DNA of 64,000 nucleotides. Origin: Acinetobacter nosocomialis NIPH 2119 (GTDB taxonomy: Bacteria > Pseudomonadota > Gammaproteobacteria > Pseudomonadales > Moraxellaceae). Positions 36,401 to 42,841 of this stretch are shown one piece after another. A program made the position numbers and the translations under genes. The notes beneath the pieces were generated by a model. The model was not told the DNA's origin. It did not search any database and saw nothing but the letters and a program-made list of their open reading frames with translations. Where the stretch lies: contig NZ_KB849239.1 in NCBI RefSeq assembly GCF_000368085.1, forward strand, positions 1,206,269 through 1,270,268. Reading direction: 5' to 3'. The stretch's first letter is position 1; every line of letters starts with the position of its first letter.

Positions 36401-36577
36401 CAGTGGCGAGAGTCCCTGAGCCTCGCTGTTAATTTGTACCTGAACATTTGTAATATCAGGGACTGCATCAATTGGCAGTTTGAAATAATTATAAACACCA
36501 AATGCACCGATAAACAAAAATACAATCAATACCAACCAACGGTTCTTGATTGACAGTTTTACAATCTGGTCAAACAT
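33443..36577 (-). CDS. czcA: Heavy-metal RND efflux pump, inner-membrane subunit
   Basis: The 1044-residue HME-RND transporter exports divalent cations across the envelope with CzcB and CzcC. Its 12-span layout has two large periplasmic loops, and the HME signature DFGIIVDGAVVIVE lies at residues 398-411. The motif set fits zinc/cobalt/cadmium/nickel exporters rather than copper/silver pumps, but the metal cannot be fixed from sequence alone. The frame is intact and the spacing to czcB is 17 bp. Confidence 0.93.
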   Translation of the reverse strand: MFDQIVKLSIKNRWLVLIVFLFIGAFGVYNYFKLPIDAVPDITNVQVQINSEAQGLSPLEMETQVTFPIETALAGIPNLNYTRSVSRYGLSQVTVIFKEGTDIYFARQLVNERIQGVVPSLPSGISTSMGPVSTGLGEIFMYTVENAPNNPNPMSATDLRTLQDWVIKPQLRNVEGVNEINTIGGYLKQFVVRPNYAYLRSIGLDQQVIVEAISKNSMNKGSGYIEKNGEQYLLRSDSQITSIEQIRNIPITTSNGYILRLSDVAEVSIGSELRSGAATKDGQEVVLGTAFMLIGENSRNVAYAVDQKLQEVQKSLPEGVEAKAVYNRTTLVDATIETVKKNLLEGAILVIVVLFIFLGHFRAALITAMVIPLSMLMTITGMVNQKISANLMSLGALDFGIIVDGAVVIVEASLAKLALKQKELGRVLTRQERFATVFDATKESRKAILYGQLIIILVYLPVMTLTGVEGKMFTPMAATVVMALLAAMILSITFVPAMIALVTTGKVKDEESKIIHGIKKFYNPVLDWSLNHRMILVAFVAGFLVFSASLSTRLGSEFIPSLDEGDVALHALRIPGTSLTQAIEMQYALEREIKKIPEVKTILAKIGTAEIATDPVPPNVADNYVMLKPRSEWPNPNKEKADVVADIERLSKGVYGNNYEFTQPIQMRFNELISGVRTDVAVKISGDDLEQLLELGNEVADILETVNGTADLKVEQMSGLPMVSIELKRDMIANYGLDAEDVQNKVSSLITGQTAGKLFEGDRKFDIVVRMEESSVSNLEKLYQIPMRLPDGSNVLLSDLIELKTIQGPNQISRENGKRRIVITANVRGTDIGSYIAEAQAKVDSQFKLPEGYWMSWGGTFEQMQSATNRLMVVVPVALLLIFTMIFMALGNIRNSLLVFTGVPFALTGGVIALALRDIPLSISAAVGFIALSGVVVLNGLVLVTAIQRLQAQGQSLVDAVKHGALERLRPVLITALVASLGFIPMALNVGIGSEVQRPIATVVIGGIISSTLLTLIILPTLYVWFNQRAKRKVEVENFSEQQV

Positions 36578-36594
36578 GTTCGCTACTCCTGCTT

Positions 36595-38076
36595 TTAATG
36601 GTCATGAGAAGCGCCAGATTTACCCAGCTCTGCTTTTATAAGATAAGAATTACCTGCTGCATATTTTTGTCCAACTTTTAAACCCGATTTGACCTCAACA
36701 AAGCCATTGAATTTCTCACCCAACTCAAGTGGACGAACTTCAAAGTCATCACCAACACGAAGAAAAACCACGTCCCAGTCACGATAGGTTTGTAGTGCAT
36801 CTTCACGTACTACCATCGGTTTCAAGGATTGACTTTCAAAGATTTGTGCTGAAATCAACTGACCTGAACGCCAGTTAAACTGATTCGGAATTTCAACAAA
36901 GGCTTGAGCAGTACGAGTTTTAGGGTTAATCACATCACTGATATATTTAATACGCCCCAGTGCTTCTTCTGAATCTGCTGTCTGTGACCTGATAGTGACT
37001 TTATTGCTTGCTTTCACCACATTAAATTGATCAGCAGGTATATTCACCACTGCCAAAAGCTGTGAGGTATTGGCAATTTTAAACATCGGGGTAGATGGAT
37101 TAACATTTGTACCAATGGCACTGAGGATTTCCAGCACTGTGCCTGACATGGCAGCACGTACTTCAATCATTCCGTTGCCAGAACCGCCATACGAGTTAAT
37201 GATGTTACTTAACTCATTGACACGAACCTGAGCCTGATCAAATTCACGTTTGGCATTAATATAGTCAATTTCAGGGGAAACACGTTTTTGCCATAAAGCC
37301 CATTCTTGCTCCATTTTTTTACGTGTAAACTGCAAGGTATCTTGAGCGATGGTACGTTCAGCATTTAAACGAATCACATCCTGACTCTGCACAGTTGCCA
37401 GTAAGTCACCCTGACTAACCTTATCACCAATGGTACGATGGGTTTTAACCAGTGTGCCGCTTGCTTTAGGGGTAATAAAACTCTCAAAATTGTCTGGAAA
37501 TTTAAGCTCACCTTTAAGCTGTAAGCTATTTTCAAACATCATCGGTTGAACCGTTAATAATTCCAGTCCGCTACTTTTTAGACTAGCATCGGGAATATTG
37601 GCACGACCTTCTTTGGTGTCCCATTGCCATGTATGCTTTTTGCCTTGATATTCAACATTAATCATCATCAAGAATGAATGTGGTTCATAAATCACTTCAT
37701 TTCCAATCAGATAGTCACTTTCAGGAACAAAGCGAATATTCTGTTCCGCATCAAGACGTTTGATGAAAATATTTGCTGTAAGTTCTTGAGGCTTTAATGG
37801 CTTATCCTTGAAATAGCCATATACACGTAAATGAGGTTCAACACCTTCCTCAAAAATCTTAACTTCCGTAGAGAAATCTCCATCTCGATATAAGCGTCCA
37901 CCATGTGGGCCTTTTTCATCGCCAGCAACCACAGCATTTTCTTCTACAGCTTCACCTGAACTCTCCTGTGGTTTATTACCTGTCTTATACCAAGCAATCG
38001 CACAAAGGATAATCAGTAATGCAACAATACCTGTCGCAATTAAAGTATTGGTGGTTTTATTCATGTTGTTCCCCAT
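36595..38076 (-). CDS. czcB: Heavy-metal RND periplasmic adaptor
   Basis: The 493-residue membrane fusion protein has an N-terminal anchor and a CzcB-specific extra domain (GPHGGRLYRDGDFSTEVKIF). A lipoyl/hairpin part follows (GTLVKTHRTIGDKVSQGDLL), then a beta-barrel, and a short histidine tail GASHDH. It links CzcA to CzcC. The ATG overlaps the end of czcC by 20 bp, which implies coupled translation. Confidence 0.92.
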   Translation of the reverse strand: MGNNMNKTTNTLIATGIVALLIILCAIAWYKTGNKPQESSGEAVEENAVVAGDEKGPHGGRLYRDGDFSTEVKIFEEGVEPHLRVYGYFKDKPLKPQELTANIFIKRLDAEQNIRFVPESDYLIGNEVIYEPHSFLMMINVEYQGKKHTWQWDTKEGRANIPDASLKSSGLELLTVQPMMFENSLQLKGELKFPDNFESFITPKASGTLVKTHRTIGDKVSQGDLLATVQSQDVIRLNAERTIAQDTLQFTRKKMEQEWALWQKRVSPEIDYINAKREFDQAQVRVNELSNIINSYGGSGNGMIEVRAAMSGTVLEILSAIGTNVNPSTPMFKIANTSQLLAVVNIPADQFNVVKASNKVTIRSQTADSEEALGRIKYISDVINPKTRTAQAFVEIPNQFNWRSGQLISAQIFESQSLKPMVVREDALQTYRDWDVVFLRVGDDFEVRPLELGEKFNGFVEVKSGLKVGQKYAAGNSYLIKAELGKSGASHDH

Positions 38077-39274
38077 ATTCCTGCTCTAAATTGGTGACGT
38101 AGTTTTTTTCAATCTCTGCAATTTGATTTTGCAAAGCCAACCACAGGTCATAACGAACTAACTGTTTATCCAACCAAATTTGCTTATTGCTATTAAATTC
38201 CAATAGGGAAATCTTGCCTGCCTGATAGCCCAGTTCAGCAATACGTAAACTTTCATTAGCTGCGGGTAATATTGTGCTGTCATATTGCTTGATTGCATCA
38301 ATCAGGTTTGAAATCTCAACCGATTTATTTTCCAATTCAATTTTAGCGTTACGGTTTGCCCAAACAGATTGAGTTTCCGCATTGGCTTGGGTGGCTTGAG
38401 CAATGGCAATATTGCCTTTATTACGATTGAAGACAGCGAGTGGAATTGAGGTGGAAACTAAAAATACCTTGTCACTGGTTTCCTGATAATTTCGGACACC
38501 AACACCCAATGTAATATCAGGTACAGCCTCTTTTTTTGCCAATTCAAGTTGCGTTTTTGCCAACTGTGTTTTTAAGACACTTTCCTGTTCCAATAAACTG
38601 ACACGATTGGAAAAGTTAATATCCAAAGGTACTTCAATGGCTTGGTTTGGCAAATCAGGAAGATATTTAGAGCAAAGGTTTCTCTGATATTGAATCTTCT
38701 TTAACTCATTTTGATGACGTAAAGTTGATTCTGCTGACAATGCCGAACTTAACTGGACATCAGAGGGAATCACACGACCGTACTTTAACTTTTCGGTGAG
38801 TACATTGACTTGTCGCTTATACAAACTACTTTCGGTTGAAAAAATTTCAGCACGCTGGGTTGCAGCATACCAGTTTGACAGGCATGTCCTTAATTCTGAT
38901 TTAAGTTCTGCCTGACGTTTGACAATCTCAAACTGATTATTGCTGCCCTGAAATCCTGCCAGTTGTTTACGTAATTGTAGCTTATTGTTCAAGGGAATAT
39001 CTTGAGAAAGCCCAATCATGGTGGTAGGACCATCAAGTTCTTTTAACTTGGAATTTCCTAAATTATCCAGTTCCACATTAAAAGTTGGATTGTTCAATCG
39101 CCCAGCGTATTGTTGATTGACATCATACGCAGACTGCGATTGCTGCAAACTCTTGAGAATTGCATCGTTTGCTAATACCTGTTGTTGTAGTTGGACATAA
39201 TCTTGCTCTGCAAAAGCAGGTGCTGCCGTGACTACCAAACCACAGGTAAGAAATATCTGATAAATTTTAGACAT
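38057..39274 (-). CDS. czcC: Heavy-metal efflux outer-membrane factor
   Basis: The 405-residue TolC-type protein has a signal peptide (ends FAEQ, about residue 22) and the duplicated coiled-coil pattern of outer-membrane efflux proteins (LDNLGNSKL..., LRIAELGYQAGKISLLEFNSNKQ). It is the first gene of the czcCBA part. A strong hairpin lies just upstream of its ribosome site. Confidence 0.9.
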   Translation of the reverse strand: MSKIYQIFLTCGLVVTAAPAFAEQDYVQLQQQVLANDAILKSLQQSQSAYDVNQQYAGRLNNPTFNVELDNLGNSKLKELDGPTTMIGLSQDIPLNNKLQLRKQLAGFQGSNNQFEIVKRQAELKSELRTCLSNWYAATQRAEIFSTESSLYKRQVNVLTEKLKYGRVIPSDVQLSSALSAESTLRHQNELKKIQYQRNLCSKYLPDLPNQAIEVPLDINFSNRVSLLEQESVLKTQLAKTQLELAKKEAVPDITLGVGVRNYQETSDKVFLVSTSIPLAVFNRNKGNIAIAQATQANAETQSVWANRNAKIELENKSVEISNLIDAIKQYDSTILPAANESLRIAELGYQAGKISLLEFNSNKQIWLDKQLVRYDLWLALQNQIAEIEKNYVTNLEQEYGEQHE

Positions 39275-39282
39275 GACTTTAC

Positions 39283-39317
39283 CTATACAAAAAAATGAAG
39301 AATTATTTTTTGTATAG
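39283..39317 (-). promoter_or_regulatory. Hairpin upstream of czcC
   Basis: CTATACAAAAAA and TTTTTTGTATAG arms flank an 11-bp loop, just 8 bp before the czcC start on the minus strand and after the CzcI-like stop. It could tune translation or partial termination in the operon, or be an operator. Confidence 0.55.
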
Positions 39318-39322
39318 AAAAA

Positions 39323-39778
39323 TCAATTTCTTAGGACGATAAGAGCTTTTGTATAGGTGTATGAATTACGTAAAATAAATATTCGTTTCCTAAAGTCAAA
39401 GACCCGAATCTGATGTTCAGATAACTTTAGGAACAGAAAAATAAGAGCAGTGACAAAACTTAGAATAAACACAGGGTCTATAGCAAAGTCATCATCAGCA
39501 TGAACAGGCTTTACGGAATGATGATACGTAGGTTCGTCATAGCTTGTCCAATGATGGTTTTTATTATCTTCTACGACAACTTCATCATGCTCATGGTGTT
39601 CTAATGACCATAGGCTAAGATTATCTGATTGAACTGAAATGTTTAATTGATGGTGATGGTCTATATTTTTAGCAATAACAGGCAACCATGCATACAAACC
39701 TGTTGTTGTAAAAGTAAACAACAACAAGGTAAATGTGAGCATAAGTCTGAAATACTTACCTGTTAGCATGGTCATCAA
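39323..39778 (-). CDS. CzcI-like His-rich membrane protein
   Basis: The 151-residue protein has an N-terminal span (about residues 11-28), a periplasmic segment rich in His and acidic residues (LEHHEHDEVVVEDNKNHHW...YHHSVKPVH), a second span and a basic cytoplasmic tail. It sits between the regulator and czcC, as CzcI proteins do in other Czc clusters. Metal binding is likely; regulatory or buffering roles are inferred. Confidence 0.75.
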   Translation of the reverse strand: MMTMLTGKYFRLMLTFTLLLFTFTTTGLYAWLPVIAKNIDHHHQLNISVQSDNLSLWSLEHHEHDEVVVEDNKNHHWTSYDEPTYHHSVKPVHADDDFAIDPVFILSFVTALIFLFLKLSEHQIRVFDFRKRIFILRNSYTYTKALIVLRN

Positions 39779-39830
39779 GCAAAATCTTTGAACAAAGTTA
39801 AAATACTATTAAAAAAATACAAAGCAAGTC

Positions 39831-40091
39831 CTATTTGTACTTTTTTAATAAATCCAGAAAAATTTCCAGTTCAGTTTCATCGTAACTATCGGAGAGAACA
39901 TGATTTTTTAGATGGTCTTCTAATAGTTCGTTCATTAGCCCATGAACAGCCCCACGAATTGCAGCAACTTGTTGCAATACCTCTATACACGGTGTTTTAC
40001 CCTCACTTACCGATTTATAGGTTGCATTCATTTGCCCTTGCAAACGACTAATACGATTCAGGACTTTCCTATTGTGCTGTAAATGAGCCAT
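39831..40091 (-). CDS. RcnR/DmeR-type nickel/cobalt-responsive repressor
   Basis: The 86-residue all-helical repressor belongs to the CsoR/RcnR family (DUF156). Starting at the ATG at 40091 it reads MAHLQHNRKVLNRISRLQGQ. It places H3, C35, H60 and H64 exactly where RcnR holds its nickel/cobalt ligands. The start 48 bp further upstream would put the operator inside the gene, so 40091 is preferred. It is divergent from dmeF and upstream of the czc operon on the same strand, and so should control both. Confidence 0.9.
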   Translation of the reverse strand: MAHLQHNRKVLNRISRLQGQMNATYKSVSEGKTPCIEVLQQVAAIRGAVHGLMNELLEDHLKNHVLSDSYDETELEIFLDLLKKYK

Positions 40092-40114
40092 TGAAAGTTT
40101 ACTCCAAATGGAAA

Positions 40115-40131
40115 TATACTGTATGGGGTAT
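40115..40131. promoter_or_regulatory. Candidate RcnR/DmeR operator
   Basis: ATACTGTATGGGGTAT lies between the divergent dmeR and dmeF starts. It shows the TACT-G-tract-TA type pattern reported for RcnR-class sites, with a G4 run at 40125-40128. It should respond to nickel or cobalt through the adjacent repressor. The match is approximate. Confidence 0.55.
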
Positions 40132-40151
40132 TTTAACATGGAAATAACAAT

Positions 40152-41087
40152 ATGCTCAATCTTTTATCAACCCAACACTCTCATCAATTTGATGAGGGTA
40201 ACCCCTTAGCCCAGAAAAAAATCTTGATTGCAACGATATTTACAGGCGTCATGATGGTTGCTGAAATTTTTGGTGGGATTGTGTTTAACTCGATGGCACT
40301 GCTTGCTGATGGCTGGCACATGAGTTCACATATGGTTGCTTTGGGATTGGCATATGTTGCCTACCGTGCTGCTCGACACTATGCCAATGATGAAAGGTTT
40401 TGTTTTGGTACATGGAAAATTGAAATTCTTGCAGGTTACAGCAGTGCTATTTTATTAATGGTTGTTGCTGCTATGATGTGTTATAGCTCAATTGAACGAT
40501 TATTTAACCCAGTACAGATTCATTATAATGAAGCAATCCTAATCGCCATTTTAGGTTTAATCGTGAATCTGGTCTGTGCATGGTTACTACATGACAATCA
40601 CCATCATAGCCACGATCATCATGATCACCACAACCATGACCATCATTCCCACCACCATGAACATGATCTAAATCAAAAGGCTGCTTTTCTTCATGTTATT
40701 GCAGATGCAACCACTTCAGTATTGGCAATCATTGCCCTTTTTGCAGCAAAATATTTTGGATGGAATTTCCTTGATGCCGTACTTGGTATCGTGGGGGCAA
40801 TTTTAGTTTCCAAATGGGCATGGGGTTTAATTAAACAAACCAGTAAAACCCTTTTAGATGCTGAAATGAAAGAGCCAGTGGTTGAGGAAATTCGGGAAGT
40901 TATTACTGAGTTAAATCCAACGATACAGATTACAGATTTGCATGTCTGGAAAGTGGGTAAAGGCAAGTTCTCAAGTATTCTTGCACTTGATACACAGGAT
41001 CATAACTTAACCCCAGAAATCGTAAAACGTGCTTTGTCTATACATGAAGAAATTGTACATGCCAGTGTGGAAATCAATTATAGATAA
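40152..41087 (+). CDS. dmeF: Cation diffusion facilitator, DmeF-like
   Basis: The 311-residue CDF exporter has the membrane motif MALLADGWHMSSH (metal-site D and H) and a second site HVIADATTSV. A long cytoplasmic histidine loop (HHHSHDHHDHHNHDHH and more, about residues 148-175) and the C-terminal CDF domain (LTELNPTIQITDLHVWKVG) follow. DmeF proteins export cobalt and nickel and usually pair with DmeR, as here. It ends in its own terminator. Confidence 0.92.
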   Translation: MLNLLSTQHSHQFDEGNPLAQKKILIATIFTGVMMVAEIFGGIVFNSMALLADGWHMSSHMVALGLAYVAYRAARHYANDERFCFGTWKIEILAGYSSAILLMVVAAMMCYSSIERLFNPVQIHYNEAILIAILGLIVNLVCAWLLHDNHHHSHDHHDHHNHDHHSHHHEHDLNQKAAFLHVIADATTSVLAIIALFAAKYFGWNFLDAVLGIVGAILVSKWAWGLIKQTSKTLLDAEMKEPVVEEIREVITELNPTIQITDLHVWKVGKGKFSSILALDTQDHNLTPEIVKRALSIHEEIVHASVEINYR

Positions 41088-41098
41088 CAATATTTGTA

Positions 41099-41130
41099 CC
41101 TAGCATGCTTAATATTTTAAGCATGCTAGG
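41099..41130 (+). terminator. Terminator of dmeF
   Basis: CCTAGCATGCTTAA and TTAAGCATGCTAGG form perfect 14-bp arms around a TATT loop, 12 bp after the stop codon, followed by a T-containing run. Confidence 0.75.
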
Positions 41131-41178
41131 ACTAAATTTTTAGGAATCTTTCACTATCAAAAGTTAATTAAAAATCAA

Positions 41179-41613
41179 TTAGTTAATTAATAAAATTTTT
41201 ATATTTTCAGTATTATATACACATTCAAGTAAAAGTGTATTATCGGTATCGCTTTCCGTATAGTGTTCAAGGGTAATACCACCATCTAATTTAAGAACTT
41301 TCTTTGCAATTTCTCGAACTTTTTTATTTTTACCAACACTATCATTAAATGAACCCTTATCGTGTCTAGTGCCATTTACATTCCATGACACTTGCATATT
41401 TTTATTTGCAGTATGTTTTGTTTTGGCAATATGTACATGTCTTTGCAACGGAATCTTAGGGTCTTCAGGATCAACCCTATAGCTATAAGTACTATCATAT
41501 TTTTGCCAGTAACTTTCTAAGGTAATATTCCCTAAAAGTATAGTTGGAACTTCTAAAAGTAAATAATTTGGCTCTTCTTCCTGTTGATCCAAAAATTCAT
41601 CAAAACTTAGCAT
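41179..41613 (-). CDS. Hypothetical protein (144 aa)
   Basis: From the ATG at 41613, preceded by GGGGAGAAAAATA, the protein starts MLSFDEFLDQQEEEPNY and holds a charged region with RHVHIAKTKHTANKNMQVSW and NGTRHDKGSFNDSVGKNKK. This looks like a small basic domain, possibly a DUF6367-like or toxin-like fold; I am not sure. An in-frame start at 41652 has a weaker site. It lies between dmeF and the candidate resolution site. Confidence 0.55.
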   Translation of the reverse strand: MLSFDEFLDQQEEEPNYLLLEVPTILLGNITLESYWQKYDSTYSYRVDPEDPKIPLQRHVHIAKTKHTANKNMQVSWNVNGTRHDKGSFNDSVGKNKKVREIAKKVLKLDGGITLEHYTESDTDNTLLLECVYNTENIKILLIN

Positions 41614-41673
41614 TATTTTTCTCCCCTTTAAATTATGTAATAAAATTACCATATTCTCTTATCTAAAAGCTAA

Positions 41674-41706
41674 TAAGGCAGGATAACTACATCTTATCCT
41701 GCCTTA
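41674..41706. repeat. Perfect 13-bp inverted repeat upstream of the KfrA/TnpT-like gene
   Basis: TAAGGCAGGATAA and TTATCCTGCCTTA flank a 7-bp loop and are followed by a T-run on the plus strand. It sits between divergent genes, where a terminator is unexpected. It may be a binding site for the coiled-coil protein or part of a recombination site, and could also act as a leader terminator. Confidence 0.75.
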
Positions 41707-41752
41707 ATTTTTGTATAAATTTTCTTCATAATATTTGATTTTTCGGTATGTA

Positions 41753-41776
41753 ATTATGTACCATGTAATACATAAT
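41753..41776. repeat. Inverted repeat, candidate resolution core or operator
   Basis: ATTATGTA and TACATAAT arms flank an 8-bp spacer (CCATGTAA), 20 bp before the start of the KfrA/TnpT-like gene. Arm and spacer sizes match tyrosine-recombinase core sites. Autoregulation by the KfrA-like protein is the simpler alternative. Confidence 0.65.
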
Positions 41777-41796
41777 AAAATTGTAGGAATTGTATC

Positions 41797-42831
41797 ATGG
41801 CTCGTTCTGGACTAAGTAAAGGTGATATACAGAAAGTTAGAGATACTCTAATTTCTCAAGGACAATACCCTTCTGTTGATGCTGTACGAATTGCATTAGG
41901 CAATACTGGTTCAAAAACTACAATACATAAGTATTTAAAAGAATTGGAAATAGAAGAAGAAAAAGGAACAATCAAGAAAATTACAATTAGTGAATCTATT
42001 GAACATTTAATTCATTGCCTTGCAGAACAGTTGCAAGTTGAAGCTAATATTGAAGTAGAAAAACTCACACAAATGTTATTAGACAAAGAGCAGGAACATG
42101 AAAAGTCTGTAAATTTATTACATAATGAAATAGAGTCCCTCACCTCTCGTTTGACACAGCTCGAATTAGCTTCTCAACAAGAGTTAGATGCTTACCACAA
42201 TACCAAAGCCTTGCTCCAAGAAAAGCAAATTCAAAATTCTTCACTAGAACAGCAAGTTATTAGTCTAAAAGAAGAAATTTTTAACCATAAAAATTTCCAG
42301 AAATCACTGGAAGAAAAGTACCAACATGCCCAAAAGTCGCTAGAACATTATCGTGAGTCTGTGAAAGAACAACGAGACCAAGAAAACCGTAAACATGAAC
42401 AACAGGTACAACAGTTACAGGCAGAAATAAAACTACTGCAACAAACCATCGTGATTAAACAAGACGAGATTACAAATCTAAAAAGCCATAATCAGGCCTT
42501 GGATACCGAACTTACTTTATCCAAACAGCACAACGAACAACTGACAGGTGAAAATAAAAATATATCTAATCAATTAACTAAGATAGATAAACAGCTTCTA
42601 GTAGAACAACAAACCAACCTTTCTAAAGAACAAGTAGTTAAAAGCCTTTCTGCTAAACTAGCTGAATATGAAAAAGGGTTAGAAACCCTAAAACATCAGC
42701 TAACACAAATGCAAAAAGATATTCATGCTAAAGATGCCCAGCTTAACGCTCAGGTAGTTTTGATTGAAAATCTGAATGCTGTCATTAAGCTGATTGAGGA
42801 CAAAAAATCTGTTCTACCAAAACAAATTTAA
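41797..42831 (+). CDS. KfrA_N / TnpT-like DNA-binding coiled-coil protein
   Basis: The 344-residue protein has an N-terminal KfrA-type DNA-binding domain (SKGDIQKVRDTLISQGQYP, then TGSKTTIHKYLKELE). A coiled coil of about 230 residues follows, rich in Gln, Glu and Lys. KfrA proteins aid plasmid stability. The same fold occurs in TnpT, the partner of the TnpS recombinase in Tn4651-type elements. Here it sits on a transposon with a tyrosine recombinase and is oriented away from it, so a resolution cofactor is favoured. Its stop lies 10 bp from the end of the convergent helicase gene. Confidence 0.82.
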   Translation: MARSGLSKGDIQKVRDTLISQGQYPSVDAVRIALGNTGSKTTIHKYLKELEIEEEKGTIKKITISESIEHLIHCLAEQLQVEANIEVEKLTQMLLDKEQEHEKSVNLLHNEIESLTSRLTQLELASQQELDAYHNTKALLQEKQIQNSSLEQQVISLKEEIFNHKNFQKSLEEKYQHAQKSLEHYRESVKEQRDQENRKHEQQVQQLQAEIKLLQQTIVIKQDEITNLKSHNQALDTELTLSKQHNEQLTGENKNISNQLTKIDKQLLVEQQTNLSKEQVVKSLSAKLAEYEKGLETLKHQLTQMQKDIHAKDAQLNAQVVLIENLNAVIKLIEDKKSVLPKQI

Positions 42832-42841
42832 ATCAATCAAC

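Noticed and set aside
39831..40139. Longer start for the RcnR/DmeR-like regulator at 40139
   Set aside because: It would place the candidate operator inside the gene and shift the metal ligands from the RcnR numbering; 40091 is preferred.
41797..42831. KfrA-like protein as evidence of a plasmid or plasmid origin
   Set aside because: No replication or partition genes are near, and it lies inside a transposon with bounded ends; a TnpT-like role fits better.
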